Origin: Gammaproteobacteria bacterium
Lineage (GTDB): Bacteria > Pseudomonadota > Gammaproteobacteria > Pseudomonadales > Azotimanducaceae
Direction of reading: 5' to 3'
DNA: 64,000 nucleotides
NCBI GenBank assembly: GCA_030425195.1
Contig: JAUIAV010000023.1
Span: 1-64,000, forward strand
In this document: positions 7,314-16,167 of the stretch, piece by piece
How the letters are laid out: each line of letters starts with the position of its first letter
How positions within the stretch are numbered: position 1 is the first letter of the stretch
The notes under the pieces: generated by a model
Databases searched by the model: none
Told to the model about the DNA's origin: nothing
The model's input: the letters and a program-made list of their open reading frames with translations, nothing else
Made by a program: the position numbers and the translations under genes

Positions 7314-8578
7314 GATATCCGGGCAGATTCCGTCTCGGTCTTGCCAGCCTGGTCAGCCGCCGGGTGTCCGTGATTCTGACGATCGTCGGAATCGCGGTCT
7401 CCGTTGCCCTGATTCTCGGCGTGGAACGGATACGCGTGGAAACCCGGGAGAGCTTCACCCAGACGGTGGCGGGAACCGATCTCATCGTGGGTTCGCGAAC
7501 CAGCCCGGTGCAGCTGCTGCTCTACAGCGTCTTCCGGATCGGGGACGCCACGGCCAACCTCGACTATGAGAGCTTCGAGAAGATCAGTCGGCATCCATCC
7601 ATTGCCTGGGCGGTACCCATCTCGCTCGGCGATTCGCACCGGGGTTACCGGGTGGTGGGAACGACCACGACCTATTTCGAACACATCCGCTACGGCAGAG
7701 ACCGGGCGCTGGCGTTCGAGTCAGGCGCGCCGTTCGAGTCCCGTTTCGACACCGTGCTCGGATCCGAAGTGGCCCGGGCGCTCGGCTACAGCGTCGGTGC
7801 CCCCATCGTCATCGCGCACGGCACCCGGGACGATGGCCTGAGCGGTCACGACAGTCTGCCCTTCACGGTTTCCGGCGTGCTCGAACCCACCGGCACGCCC
7901 GTGGACCGGGCGGTTCACATCCGCCTCGATGCCGTGGAAGCCATCCACGTGGGCTGGGAATCCGGCGTCCGGGTTCCCGATGCGGAGCTGGATGCGGCGC
8001 ACGCTGAACACGCCCAGCTGCACCCGGGTACCATCAGCGCATTCTTCCTGGGCCTCAACCGCCGCTCGGACGCGCTCATCCTGCAGCGGGCGATCAATGC
8101 GTTTCCGGATGAGCCGCTCTCGGCCATATTGCCGGGCGTGGCGCTCAACGGCCTGTGGGGACTGTTCGGGGGATTCGAAACCGGGCTGCTCATCGTCGCG
8201 GCCATGACGGTGGCGACCGGTCTGATCGGCATGGTCGTGGGCCTGAGCAGCACGCTCAATGAGCGTCGCCGGGAGATGGCCATCCTGAGGTCGGTGGGCG
8301 CACGGCCGGTGGATATTTTCGGTCTGTTCGTGACGGAATCGACGCTGATCGGCATCGCCGGCGCTCTGGCCGGCTATCTGCTTCTGAGCGGCGTTCTGCT
8401 GGCTGCCAATCCGCTGCTGGCCACCGAGCTCGGGATCCGTTTTTCGGCGGGGCTGCCTGCGGCAAGGGAGCTCGGACTGCTGCTCCTCGTAGCGGGGCTT
8501 GCCTTCCTCACCGGCGCGCTGCCGGCCTGGCAGGCCTACCGGATCTCGCTGCACGACGGTCTGGATCCTTCGGGCTGA
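7310..8578 (+). CDS. FtsX/MacB-type ABC transporter permease
   Basis: 422 residues. Topology is that of the MacB/LolE class: one transmembrane helix near 18-36, a large periplasmic domain of about 230 residues, then three helices near 280-305, 335-360 and 385-410. The RRREMAILRSVGARP stretch near 317-331 is the typical cytoplasmic coupling loop. It pairs with the ATPase it overlaps. MacB-like systems couple ATP hydrolysis to periplasmic work such as lipoprotein or toxin release. In Pseudomonas similar ATPase/permease pairs lie in zinc-responsive operons, which fits the ZIP-like protein directly downstream (inference). Confidence 0.9.
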   Translation: MRYPGRFRLGLASLVSRRVSVILTIVGIAVSVALILGVERIRVETRESFTQTVAGTDLIVGSRTSPVQLLLYSVFRIGDATANLDYESFEKISRHPSIAWAVPISLGDSHRGYRVVGTTTTYFEHIRYGRDRALAFESGAPFESRFDTVLGSEVARALGYSVGAPIVIAHGTRDDGLSGHDSLPFTVSGVLEPTGTPVDRAVHIRLDAVEAIHVGWESGVRVPDAELDAAHAEHAQLHPGTISAFFLGLNRRSDALILQRAINAFPDEPLSAILPGVALNGLWGLFGGFETGLLIVAAMTVATGLIGMVVGLSSTLNERRREMAILRSVGARPVDIFGLFVTESTLIGIAGALAGYLLLSGVLLAANPLLATELGIRFSAGLPAARELGLLLLVAGLAFLTGALPAWQAYRISLHDGLDPSG

Positions 8579-8581
8579 GTC

Positions 8582-9310
8582 TTGGTTTACCTTCTGCTCA
8601 GTATCTTCGCGCTCATTGCCGGGCCCTTTCTGTCCGCGGCGGCGGCCCGTCGTCCGGCGGCGCGCGCGGCGCTGGACGGGTTCGTGCTCGTGACCATCGG
8701 CGGAATCGTCTGCCTGCACATCGCGCCGGATGCCTGGGAGGCTGCGGGAATCGCCAGCGTCGTCACCGGCATGCTGGGGCTCGTGTTTCCTGCCGTACTC
8801 GAACGGCTCTACCGGAACGCGCTCGCCCGGGCCCATCTGGTGGTGCTTGCGGTGGCCGCGGCGGGCATTGCGGTGCACGCGGTGCTCGATGGCGTCGCTC
8901 TGCTGCCCATCGTCACGGATGCGTCCTCCTCAGGCCGGGAGCTGGCAGCAGGCGTGATCATCCATCGGCTGCCGGTCGGTATGGCGATCTGGTGGGTGGT
9001 GCGGCCTCAGTTCGGTACGGCAGCGGCGCTCGGCACCTTCGCCCTCGTCATCGTCACCACGATTCTGGGTTACAGCGCCGGTGTGGAGGTTTTTGCGTCG
9101 GGTGTAGAAGCGCTTGCGCTGTTTCAGGCGTTCGTGGCGGGCTCTCTGGTCCATGTGGCCCTGTTCGGCGTCAGCCATGACCATGGGCACGAGCATGGAG
9201 CTTCGGGTACCGCTCACCGGCACGGCGGCCGGGTGCGCTCCACCGCCTTCCGTGCCGGGCTCTTCGTCGGGCTGGTCACCGTCTTCCTGCTTCCGCACAT
9301 TTCCGGTTGA
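8582..9310 (+). CDS. ZIP-like divalent metal transporter with His-rich loop
   Basis: 242 residues, starting at TTG 8582, in the same frame as and just three bases after the permease stop; no ATG or GTG is available before the first helix. Six to eight hydrophobic segments are visible. Two ZIP-like metal-site motifs appear: HAVLDG at 99-104 (compare HNxxDG) and HRLPVG at 128-133 (compare HExPxG), so one His and one Glu of the usual site are replaced. A cytosolic or periplasmic loop at 199-214 holds a cluster of six His residues. A zinc or other divalent cation transporter is likely. It appears to be cotranscribed with the ABC pair. Confidence 0.75.
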   Translation: MVYLLLSIFALIAGPFLSAAAARRPAARAALDGFVLVTIGGIVCLHIAPDAWEAAGIASVVTGMLGLVFPAVLERLYRNALARAHLVVLAVAAAGIAVHAVLDGVALLPIVTDASSSGRELAAGVIIHRLPVGMAIWWVVRPQFGTAAALGTFALVIVTTILGYSAGVEVFASGVEALALFQAFVAGSLVHVALFGVSHDHGHEHGASGTAHRHGGRVRSTAFRAGLFVGLVTVFLLPHISG

Positions 9311-9377
9311 GCCTGACGCTGCCGGCACCGCCGTGATAGGCTTGCCGGCTTCTTTCCGCCGCATAGAACCCGAAGCC

Positions 9378-10469
9378 ATGAGCACGCCTTTTGATTCCCT
9401 GGAAGTCGCCATCGCCGCCATCCGCGCCGGTGAAATGGTCGTGGTGGTGGACGACGACGACCGCGAGAACGAAGGTGATCTCATCATGGCGGCCAGCAAG
9501 GCGACGGCAGAGCAGGTGGCCTTCATGATCCGCCACACCAGCGGCATTCTGTGTACGCCGATTCTCGAAGAGCAGGCGGCGAAGCTGCATCTGGACCCCA
9601 TGGTGGCGCGCAATGATGCGCCCATGAGCACGGCATTCACGGTTTCCATCGACTACCGGGACGGTCTGACCACGGGCATATCCGCGGAAGAGCGCGCGGC
9701 GACCGTTCAGGCTCTCACCAGCAGCAACGTGGCGGCAGATGATTTCGTTCGTCCCGGACACATCTTCCCGCTGGTTGCCCGCAGGGGCGGCGTGCTGGTC
9801 CGATCCGGGCACACGGAGGCAGGTATCGATCTGGCCCAGCTTGCCGGTCTGCCGCCGGTCGGACTGCTGGCCGAACTGGTGAACGATGACGGCACCGTGC
9901 AGCGGCTGCCCCAGCTGCTCGAGTTCGCCAAGGAACACGATCTGAAGATCATCTCCATTGCCGATCTGATCGCCTACCGTCAGCGCCGGGAACAGCTGGT
10001 GGAACGGACCATGGAATTTGAGATGAAGACGCGGATCGGTACTGCCCGCGCCTTCGCCTACAAGACGAAATTCGAGGATGCGGAACACATCGCGCTGGTC
10101 TTCGGAGACCTGGGTGATTCGGTGCCCGTGCGGATCCATCGCGAGAAGCTGCTCGACGACGTGTTCGGCCCCCAGACCAGTCACGAGCAGAGCCTGCTGG
10201 ATGTTTCTCTGGACCGGATCGAGGCCCTCGGCGGTGGCGTGCTCATCTATCTCCGCTCCGGATTCGTGGGTGTCCCGCTGGCGTCCCTGACCGGTCAGAG
10301 TCGCGAGGAGTCACGTCGGGCGGAATGGCTGGAGATCGGTGTGGGTGCCCAGATCCTCCGGGATCTCGGAATCACGCGCATCCGCCTGATCGCCGGCCGG
10401 GAAGTGGACTACGTGGGTGTGGAAGGATTCGGACTGACGCTGGAGTCCACGGAGCTGCTCACCGGCTGA
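9378..10469 (+). CDS. ribBX: RibBX: 3,4-dihydroxy-2-butanone-4-phosphate synthase fused to degenerate GTP cyclohydrolase II domain
   Basis: 363 residues from ATG 9378. The N-terminal RibB domain (1-205) is intact: DDDDRENEGD at 25-34, HTSG at 53-56, RPGHIFPL at 125-132 and HTEA at 145-148, so it should make the four-carbon precursor of riboflavin from ribulose 5-phosphate. The C-terminal part (about 215-363) aligns with GTP cyclohydrolase II, but the zinc-binding cysteines of its signature are missing: the region 254-270 reads HREKLLDDVFG then PQTSHE with no Cys. This is the arrangement called RibBX in Shewanella and other gammaproteobacteria, so a separate RibA must exist elsewhere. Confidence 0.88.
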   Translation: MSTPFDSLEVAIAAIRAGEMVVVVDDDDRENEGDLIMAASKATAEQVAFMIRHTSGILCTPILEEQAAKLHLDPMVARNDAPMSTAFTVSIDYRDGLTTGISAEERAATVQALTSSNVAADDFVRPGHIFPLVARRGGVLVRSGHTEAGIDLAQLAGLPPVGLLAELVNDDGTVQRLPQLLEFAKEHDLKIISIADLIAYRQRREQLVERTMEFEMKTRIGTARAFAYKTKFEDAEHIALVFGDLGDSVPVRIHREKLLDDVFGPQTSHEQSLLDVSLDRIEALGGGVLIYLRSGFVGVPLASLTGQSREESRRAEWLEIGVGAQILRDLGITRIRLIAGREVDYVGVEGFGLTLESTELLTG

Positions 10470-10735
10470 CGGTCATAGGGACGGGTGTTGTCCGGATCGG
10501 TGCCGCGGTAGTGAAAACCGGCGAGCTTGCGCTGCTCGCCGACGTAGACGATGCGGATGTCGCCCGTCTGTCGACGGCAACTCCGACACCGCAGCCGCCG
10601 CCGGACCTCTTCGATGGACAGGGTGGCACCGCAGCGCTCGATCAGTGCGGGAATCTGCACCTGTTCCATGCGATCGCAGTCCGTGCAGACGGCGTACAGC
10701 TGAAAGCGCTCGAGCAGATCTTCCAGAGTTTTCAT
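10409..10735 (-). CDS. Small hypothetical protein with two CxxC pairs
   Basis: 108 residues; ATG 10735. CTDC near 17-20 and CRSC near 50-53 form two CxxC pairs spaced about 30 residues, suggesting a zinc-ribbon or rubredoxin-like metal site; the rest (QYAV-like helix, LRCRSCRRQTGDIRIVYVG) is short and basic. The last 20 or so residues are low-complexity Ser/Pro/Thr and are encoded antisense to the ribBX 3' end, with a 61-base convergent overlap. Function unknown. The coding nature is supported by the paired cysteines and by filling the otherwise empty gap between ribBX and pdxA. Confidence 0.6.
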   Translation of the reverse strand: MKTLEDLLERFQLYAVCTDCDRMEQVQIPALIERCGATLSIEEVRRRLRCRSCRRQTGDIRIVYVGEQRKLAGFHYRGTDPDNTRPYDRQPVSSSVDSSVSPNPSTPT

Positions 10736-10782
10736 GCTGTATGTTTATACAGTATTCGTGAGCGGGTGTGGAGGGCCTGGCA

Positions 10783-11787
10783 ATGGCAGAAAAACCGATT
10801 CTGGTCACCCTCGGGGATCCGGCGGGGATCGGTCCGGAGGTAGCCGCCCGGGTGATCGCGGACCGTAGCCACTCGACACCGCCCGCTCAGCCGCTGGTCC
10901 TGGTCGGCAGCGGCTGGGCGCTGGAGAAAGGCGCCGGGTCCGCGGGTGTGACCCTGCCAGCGTTGCCGCGGATCACGGACCCCGCCGATGCCCGTGCGCC
11001 CCTCTCGCTGCTGGATCTGGGAGACGAGCCTCGGGTGTTTCACTTCGGTCGGGTGGACGCCCACTGCGGTCGTCTGGCGGTGCTGGCGGTGGAGCGGGCC
11101 GCGCACGCCTGCATCGAAGGCAGCGCGGCGGCGATGGTCACCTGTCCCATCAACAAGGAAGCCATCCACGCGGCGGGCTACGTCGACGACATCGGCCATC
11201 AGGAGATCCTTGCGCGGCTGACGGGCGCATCCAGCACGGCCACCATGCTGATGACCCCCGGGCTCAAGGTCGTGCACCTGTCCACCCACAAGTCGCTGAT
11301 CGAAGCGGCCCGCTATGTCACCCGGGAAACGGTTCTGGACAAGCTCCGGCTGATGCATGACACGCTCAGCCGCTGGGGGCTGGTGGAACCCGCCATTGCC
11401 GTGGCGGCGCTCAACCCTCATGGCGGTGAGGGCGGTCTCCTCGGCCGGGAGGAGATAGAGGTGCTCCAGCCCGCAGTCGAAGCCGCGAACTCGGAAGGCA
11501 TCCGGGCCGTCGGTCCCATTCCCGCTGACTCGGTCTTCCTCCGGGCGATCGAAGGCGAGTTCGACGTGGTGCTGGCGCTGTATCACGATCAGGGCCACAT
11601 CGCGATCAAGGTGCACGACTTTCACCGGAGCACCACGGCAACCCTGGGCATCCCGTTCATCCGGACGTCGGTCGACCATGGCACGGCCTTCGACATCGCC
11701 GGGCGGGGACTGGCAGACCCCAGGGGTCTGGTGGCCGCCATCGATGCGGCCCGGGCCCTGGTTGCCGGCGAACTGGGTCGTCTCTGA
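10783..11787 (+). CDS. pdxA: 4-hydroxythreonine-4-phosphate dehydrogenase
   Basis: 334 residues from ATG 10783, which has a GAGGG ribosome-binding site 7 bases upstream; the GTG at 10768 is less likely. LGDPAGIGPE at 9-18 is the PdxA fingerprint, TCPINKEA near 123-130 and NPHGGEGGLLGREE near 210-223 bind substrate and metal, and YHDQGHIAIK near 266-275 supplies a metal-binding His. The enzyme oxidises 4-phosphohydroxy-L-threonine in pyridoxal phosphate synthesis, or a related acid in PdxA2-type enzymes. It stands alone, not with ksgA/surA as in many gammaproteobacteria, so a PdxA2-like catabolic role cannot be excluded. Confidence 0.88.
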   Translation: MAEKPILVTLGDPAGIGPEVAARVIADRSHSTPPAQPLVLVGSGWALEKGAGSAGVTLPALPRITDPADARAPLSLLDLGDEPRVFHFGRVDAHCGRLAVLAVERAAHACIEGSAAAMVTCPINKEAIHAAGYVDDIGHQEILARLTGASSTATMLMTPGLKVVHLSTHKSLIEAARYVTRETVLDKLRLMHDTLSRWGLVEPAIAVAALNPHGGEGGLLGREEIEVLQPAVEAANSEGIRAVGPIPADSVFLRAIEGEFDVVLALYHDQGHIAIKVHDFHRSTTATLGIPFIRTSVDHGTAFDIAGRGLADPRGLVAAIDAARALVAGELGRL

Positions 11788-11911
11788 GCCGGCTGGACGT
11801 CCGGCGCCGCAATGGCTGCCTGGTCAATTGCCAGCGTCACGAGCGTGGGGCACACTGCCGGGCTCAAGATCTTTTCGATTCAGATAAACCAGCAATGATT
11901 AGGGGGGAAGT

Positions 11912-12994
11912 ATGAAGGCTGCCGTATTCCGGGAAGTCAATCAGCCCATGGAAGTCGAGGACATCGACATCTCCAAGCCGGGTCCGCGGGAGGTGCTGAT
12001 CCGCACTGCCGCTGCCGGTGTTTGCCACAGTGATCTGCATTTCTTCAATGGCACCTATCCCGGCATCACGCCCATGGTCCTGGGACATGAAAGTGCCGGC
12101 ATCGTCGAGCAGGTGGGCTCGGACGTGCACTACGTGAAACCGGGCGATCACGTGATCACCTGTCTCTCGGTGTTCTGCGGCCACTGCGAGCACTGCCTGA
12201 CCGGTCACATGTCTCTGTGTCAGGAGCCGGAGACCCGGCGCGGGGAAGGCGACGAGCCGAGGATCAGTCAGTCCGGCAGCGTTCTTCAGCAGTTCGCGAA
12301 TCTGGGCTCCTTTGCCGAGCACATGCTCGTGCACGAGCACGCGGTAGCGAAAATCCGCGAAGACATGCCCCTCGACCGGGCGGCGCTGATCGGCTGCGGG
12401 GTCACCACCGGCGTTGGCGCCGTGATTCACACCGCCAAGGTGGAGCCGGGTTCCACGGTTGCCGTCATCGGTTGCGGCGGTGTCGGCCTCTCCTGCATCA
12501 ATGGCGCGGCCATCGCCGGGGCCTCTCGGGTGATTGCCGTGGACATGGTTCCGAGCAAGCTCGAGCTGGCCAGAAAATTCGGCGCCACGGACGTGGTCAA
12601 CGCTTCCGAGGGTGATCCCATCGCCCAGGTACAGGAGCTGACCAGCGGCGGCGTGCACTACTCGTTCGAAGCCATCGGTCTGAAGATCACTGCCGAGCAG
12701 GCTTTCGGAATGCTCAGGAACGGCGGCACGGCAACGGTCATCGGTATGATTCCGCCGGGGGACATGGTGTCCCTGCATGGGCCGGATTTCCTGTTCGAGA
12801 AGAAGATCCAGGGCTCCTTCATGGGCTCCAACCGCTTCCGGGTGGATATGCCGCGGTTCGTAGAGCTCTATCTGCAGGGCAAGCTGCACCTGGACGACCT
12901 GGTCTCCAGCCACATCAAGCTCTCCGACATCAACGATGCGTTCGCGGCACTCGAGACCGGCGAGATCGCGCGCAACGTGATCATGTTCGACTGA
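11912..12994 (+). CDS. Zinc-dependent alcohol dehydrogenase (medium-chain, class III-like)
   Basis: 360 residues; strong AGGGGGGAAG ribosome-binding site before ATG 11912. GVCHSDLHFFNG near 36-47 (catalytic Zn Cys), GHESAG near 59-64, the structural zinc lobe with four Cys (CGHCEHC...C, about 90-106), and the NAD motif GCGGVGLS near 188-195 all match MDR alcohol dehydrogenases. It oxidises an alcohol or hydroxyacyl substrate with NAD. The stop shares one base with the next gene's ATG (TGATG), so it is coupled to the FAH-family hydrolase. Confidence 0.9.
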   Translation: MKAAVFREVNQPMEVEDIDISKPGPREVLIRTAAAGVCHSDLHFFNGTYPGITPMVLGHESAGIVEQVGSDVHYVKPGDHVITCLSVFCGHCEHCLTGHMSLCQEPETRRGEGDEPRISQSGSVLQQFANLGSFAEHMLVHEHAVAKIREDMPLDRAALIGCGVTTGVGAVIHTAKVEPGSTVAVIGCGGVGLSCINGAAIAGASRVIAVDMVPSKLELARKFGATDVVNASEGDPIAQVQELTSGGVHYSFEAIGLKITAEQAFGMLRNGGTATVIGMIPPGDMVSLHGPDFLFEKKIQGSFMGSNRFRVDMPRFVELYLQGKLHLDDLVSSHIKLSDINDAFAALETGEIARNVIMFD

Positions 12995-13836
12995 TGCGCT
13001 GGCTGTCATTCGAGGCGGACGGTCGGGAGAGCTTCGGCTATCTGACCAGCGACGGTCGGGGCGTGGTGGACGTGGGCCGCCGGACGGATCTCATCGATCT
13101 GAAGAACGCCATCGCCGCCGGTCTGCTGGCCGAAGGGCCATCCCAGGGCGACAAGGCCGATCTGGCGCTCGACGACCTCACCTATCTGCCGACCATCACG
13201 AATCCGGACAAGATTCTCTGTGTGGGTCTCAACTACAAGGCCCATCAGGAGGAGACCGGCCGCGGGGGTGAAGGCGTGCCCACCATCTTCGTCCGCCTGG
13301 CGGCGGCGCAGATGGGCCACGGCGCCCCCATGGTGCGGCCGAAGGAATCCGCGAGCCTCGATTTCGAGGGTGAGATCGCCATGATCATCGGCCGGGCCGG
13401 ACGGCGCATTCCACGTGCAGAGGCACTCGAACACGTGGCCGGCTTCGGCATCTACAACGATGGCAGCGTGCGTGAGTGGCAACGGCATACCTCCCAGTTC
13501 ACACCGGGCAAGAACTTCGCCAGCACCGGCGGCTTCGGGCCCTGGATGATGACGCCGGATGAAATCGGCGACCTGGACGAGATGGAGATCACCACCCGGC
13601 TGAACGGGGAGGTGATGCAGAACGCCCGGGCCGCGCTGCTGGTCCACGGTTTTGCCGAACTGATCGAGTTCTGTTCCACCTTCATCGAGCTGGTTCCCGG
13701 CGACGTGATCGTCACCGGCACACCCGGCGGTGTGGGTGCTGCGCGGAATCCACCCGTGTTCATGGACGAAGGCGATCTGATCGAAGTGGAAGTGAAACCC
13801 ATCGGCACCCTGTCGAATCCCGTCGTCGTCGGATAG
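12994..13836 (+). CDS. Fumarylacetoacetate hydrolase family protein
   Basis: 280 residues. CVGLNYKAHQEE near 74-85 and DFEGEIAMIIGRAG near 122-135 give the His/Glu metal ligands, and PGDVIVTGTPGGVGAAR near 233-249 is the family's C-terminal block. Members hydrolyse or decarboxylate beta-diketo or oxo-enoic acids from aromatic or alicyclic ring breakdown (fumarylacetoacetase, 2-hydroxyhepta-2,4-diene-1,7-dioate isomerase). It is translationally coupled to the alcohol dehydrogenase and followed after 12 bases by the molybdenum hydroxylase subunit, so all three probably serve one catabolic route. Confidence 0.88.
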   Translation: MRWLSFEADGRESFGYLTSDGRGVVDVGRRTDLIDLKNAIAAGLLAEGPSQGDKADLALDDLTYLPTITNPDKILCVGLNYKAHQEETGRGGEGVPTIFVRLAAAQMGHGAPMVRPKESASLDFEGEIAMIIGRAGRRIPRAEALEHVAGFGIYNDGSVREWQRHTSQFTPGKNFASTGGFGPWMMTPDEIGDLDEMEITTRLNGEVMQNARAALLVHGFAELIEFCSTFIELVPGDVIVTGTPGGVGAARNPPVFMDEGDLIEVEVKPIGTLSNPVVVG

Positions 13837-13848
13837 CGTCTGCGCGGG

Positions 13849-16167
13849 GTGAAATTCGGCGTAGGACAGCCGGTTCCCCGGCTCGAAGATCCCAGGCTGA
13901 TCACCGGCAGCGGCCGGTTCACCGACGACGTGAATCTGCCGGACCAGCTCTACATGGCCATCGCCCGATCCCCGTATCCGCATGGCAGCATCGCCTCCAT
14001 CGATACGGATGCGGCGGAAGCCGCGGCCGGCGTGGTGGCCGTGTATACGGCTGCCGACATCGAGAGTCTTGGGGGTATGCCGTGCCGTGCCGTACTCAAG
14101 GACCGGCAGGGAAATCCCTGCTTCATTCCGAAGCGACCGCTTCTGGCCGAAGGTCGCGTGCGTTTCGTCGGCGAGCCTGTTGCAGCCGTCGTTGCCCGAA
14201 CCCGGACCGAAGCGCGGGATGCGGCGGAGCTGGTGCTGCTGGAGGTGGAGGATCTGCCGGCAGTGGTGGACCTGAACGCGGCGGCCGCTGCCGAGGCCAC
14301 CGTCCTTCACGAAGCGCATGGGTCCAACCTGGCCATCCACTACGAGAATGGCGACGAGGCGGCCTGGGAAGCGGCTGCGGCGGCGGCCGCGCACCGGGTG
14401 CAGGTCTCCCTGGTGAACAACCGGGTGGCACCCAGCCCGCTCGAACCGCGTGCCGCCGTGGGTCACTACGCCAACGGCACCTTCACGCTGTACAACCCGA
14501 GCCAGGGTGCCTTCGCCCAGCAGGGCGTGCTGGCCAGGGCCATCTTCGACGAGCCGCTGGAGTCCATCCGGGTGATATCCGGCGAGACCGGCGGCGGTTT
14601 CGGCATCCGCGGCGAGGTGCATCCTGAAGCCGCCCTGACGCTGTTCGCTTCCAGAGCGCTGGGAGCGCCGGTGAAGTGGCACGGTGACCGTTCGGAGATG
14701 TTTCTCTCGGATTCGCACGGCAGGGACAACCTGACCCGTGCCGATCTGGCTCTGGATGAATCCGGCCGGGCGCTCGGCGTCCGTATCGAGACGCTGGCAA
14801 ACCTCGGTGCCTACTGCTCGGCGGTGGGTCCCTTCGTGCCGACCATGGCCGGGGGGCGCGTGGTCGGCACCGTCTACCGGCTGCCGGCGCTCTATCACTC
14901 CGTGCGCTGCCTCTATACGAACACCATGCCGGTGGCGGCGTATCGCGGCGCAGGCCGTCCGGAAGCCTGTTACGTCATGGAGCGGCTCATGGACGAAGCG
15001 GCGCGGCAGCTCGGCATCGGCCGGGACGAGATCAGGCGGCGGAATTTCATACCATCGTCGGCGATGCCCTTCGTGAATCACTCGGGGGTGAGCATCTCAT
15101 CCGGTGAATTCGAAGCCACCATGGACCTGGCGCTGGAGCGGGCGGACTGGGCAGGATTCGAACGCAGGCGCCGTCGGTCCGAGGGGCTCGGACGGCTGCG
15201 CGGGATCGGCCTCGGCTACTACGTGGAATCCTCGGGAGGCGGTCCGGAGGAGGAGGCCAGGGTACGCATTCATCCGGACGGCAGTGCTGAGGTGATCGTC
15301 GGCACCTACTCTCATGGCCAGGGCCACGAGACGGCCTTCGCCCAGATTCTCTCCGACACCTTCGGAATCGAGTTCGACAAAATCCGGTTCATTCAGGGCG
15401 ACACGGCGTTCGTGAAATTCGGCGGCGGCACCGGCGGCTCCCGGTCCTCACAGATGGGCGGTATCGCCGTCAAACGGGCAGGCGAAGGTGTCATCGAGCA
15501 GGGCAGGGCGGTCGCCGCCGAGCTCCTGCAGTCCGAGCCCGGCAGGGTCACCTACGAAGCGGCCGTCTACCGCCTCGATGACGCTTCAGCACAGGTGAGC
15601 CTTGCAGACGTTGCCCGGGCGGCGGAGACGGCCCAGTTCGGCGGTGAGGGCCTGGCGGAAACCCACCGATATGACCGGGGAGCGGGCACCTACACCTTTC
15701 CGAACGGGGCGCACGTGGCCGAAGTGGAAATCGATCCGGACACCGGCGTGCTCCACATCTGCCGGTATACGGCCGTGGACGACTGCGGACGCGTCATCAA
15801 CCCGCTCCTCGCAGCCGGTCAGGTCCATGGCGGCGTGGTTCAGGGGCTCGGTCAGGCGCTGCTCGAGAACGTGGTCTACGACACGGACGGTCAGCTGCTG
15901 ACCGGATCCTTTCTGGACTATGCCATGCCGTTCGCGGACGCCATGCCGGACGTTGACGTGAGCTTCAACGAGGTGCTGGATCCGAACAACGAGCTCGGCG
16001 TGAAAGGGATCGGCGAGGGCGGCGCCTGCGGCGCGCCACCGGCGCTGGTGAACGCAGCGCTCCATGCGCTGGCCTCCCGCGGCGTCACCGCCATCGACAT
16101 GCCGCTGACGCCGGAAAAACTCTGGCGTGCGGCCAATGGGCTCTCGCTTCAGGAACGGGCCGGGTAG
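13849..16167 (+). CDS. Xanthine dehydrogenase family molybdopterin-binding (large) subunit
   Basis: 772 residues from GTG 13849. RLEDPRLITGSGRFTDDV at the N-terminus, GGGFGIRGE near 246-254, AYRGAGRPEA near 364-373 (form-II-like; the form-I CO dehydrogenase signature AYRCSFR is absent), QGHETAF near 491-497 and the catalytic-Glu block GIGEGGACG near 721-729 identify a Mo-hydroxylase large subunit. Such enzymes hydroxylate aldehydes or N-heterocycles, normally with a [2Fe-2S] and an FAD subunit; neither is within this window's neighbourhood. The 3' end overlaps the convergent VOC gene by 19 bases. Confidence 0.9.
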   Translation: MKFGVGQPVPRLEDPRLITGSGRFTDDVNLPDQLYMAIARSPYPHGSIASIDTDAAEAAAGVVAVYTAADIESLGGMPCRAVLKDRQGNPCFIPKRPLLAEGRVRFVGEPVAAVVARTRTEARDAAELVLLEVEDLPAVVDLNAAAAAEATVLHEAHGSNLAIHYENGDEAAWEAAAAAAAHRVQVSLVNNRVAPSPLEPRAAVGHYANGTFTLYNPSQGAFAQQGVLARAIFDEPLESIRVISGETGGGFGIRGEVHPEAALTLFASRALGAPVKWHGDRSEMFLSDSHGRDNLTRADLALDESGRALGVRIETLANLGAYCSAVGPFVPTMAGGRVVGTVYRLPALYHSVRCLYTNTMPVAAYRGAGRPEACYVMERLMDEAARQLGIGRDEIRRRNFIPSSAMPFVNHSGVSISSGEFEATMDLALERADWAGFERRRRRSEGLGRLRGIGLGYYVESSGGGPEEEARVRIHPDGSAEVIVGTYSHGQGHETAFAQILSDTFGIEFDKIRFIQGDTAFVKFGGGTGGSRSSQMGGIAVKRAGEGVIEQGRAVAAELLQSEPGRVTYEAAVYRLDDASAQVSLADVARAAETAQFGGEGLAETHRYDRGAGTYTFPNGAHVAEVEIDPDTGVLHICRYTAVDDCGRVINPLLAAGQVHGGVVQGLGQALLENVVYDTDGQLLTGSFLDYAMPFADAMPDVDVSFNEVLDPNNELGVKGIGEGGACGAPPALVNAALHALASRGVTAIDMPLTPEKLWRAANGLSLQERAG

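Noticed and set aside
9311-9377. Possible FMN riboswitch in front of ribBX
   Set aside because: Only 67 bases lie before the ATG, too short for the aptamer, and none of its conserved helices is visible.
13006-15081. 691-residue minus-strand frame over the FAH and molybdenum hydroxylase genes
   Set aside because: Both plus-strand genes are clear family members; the antisense frame is rich in His/Arg/Gly with no domain.
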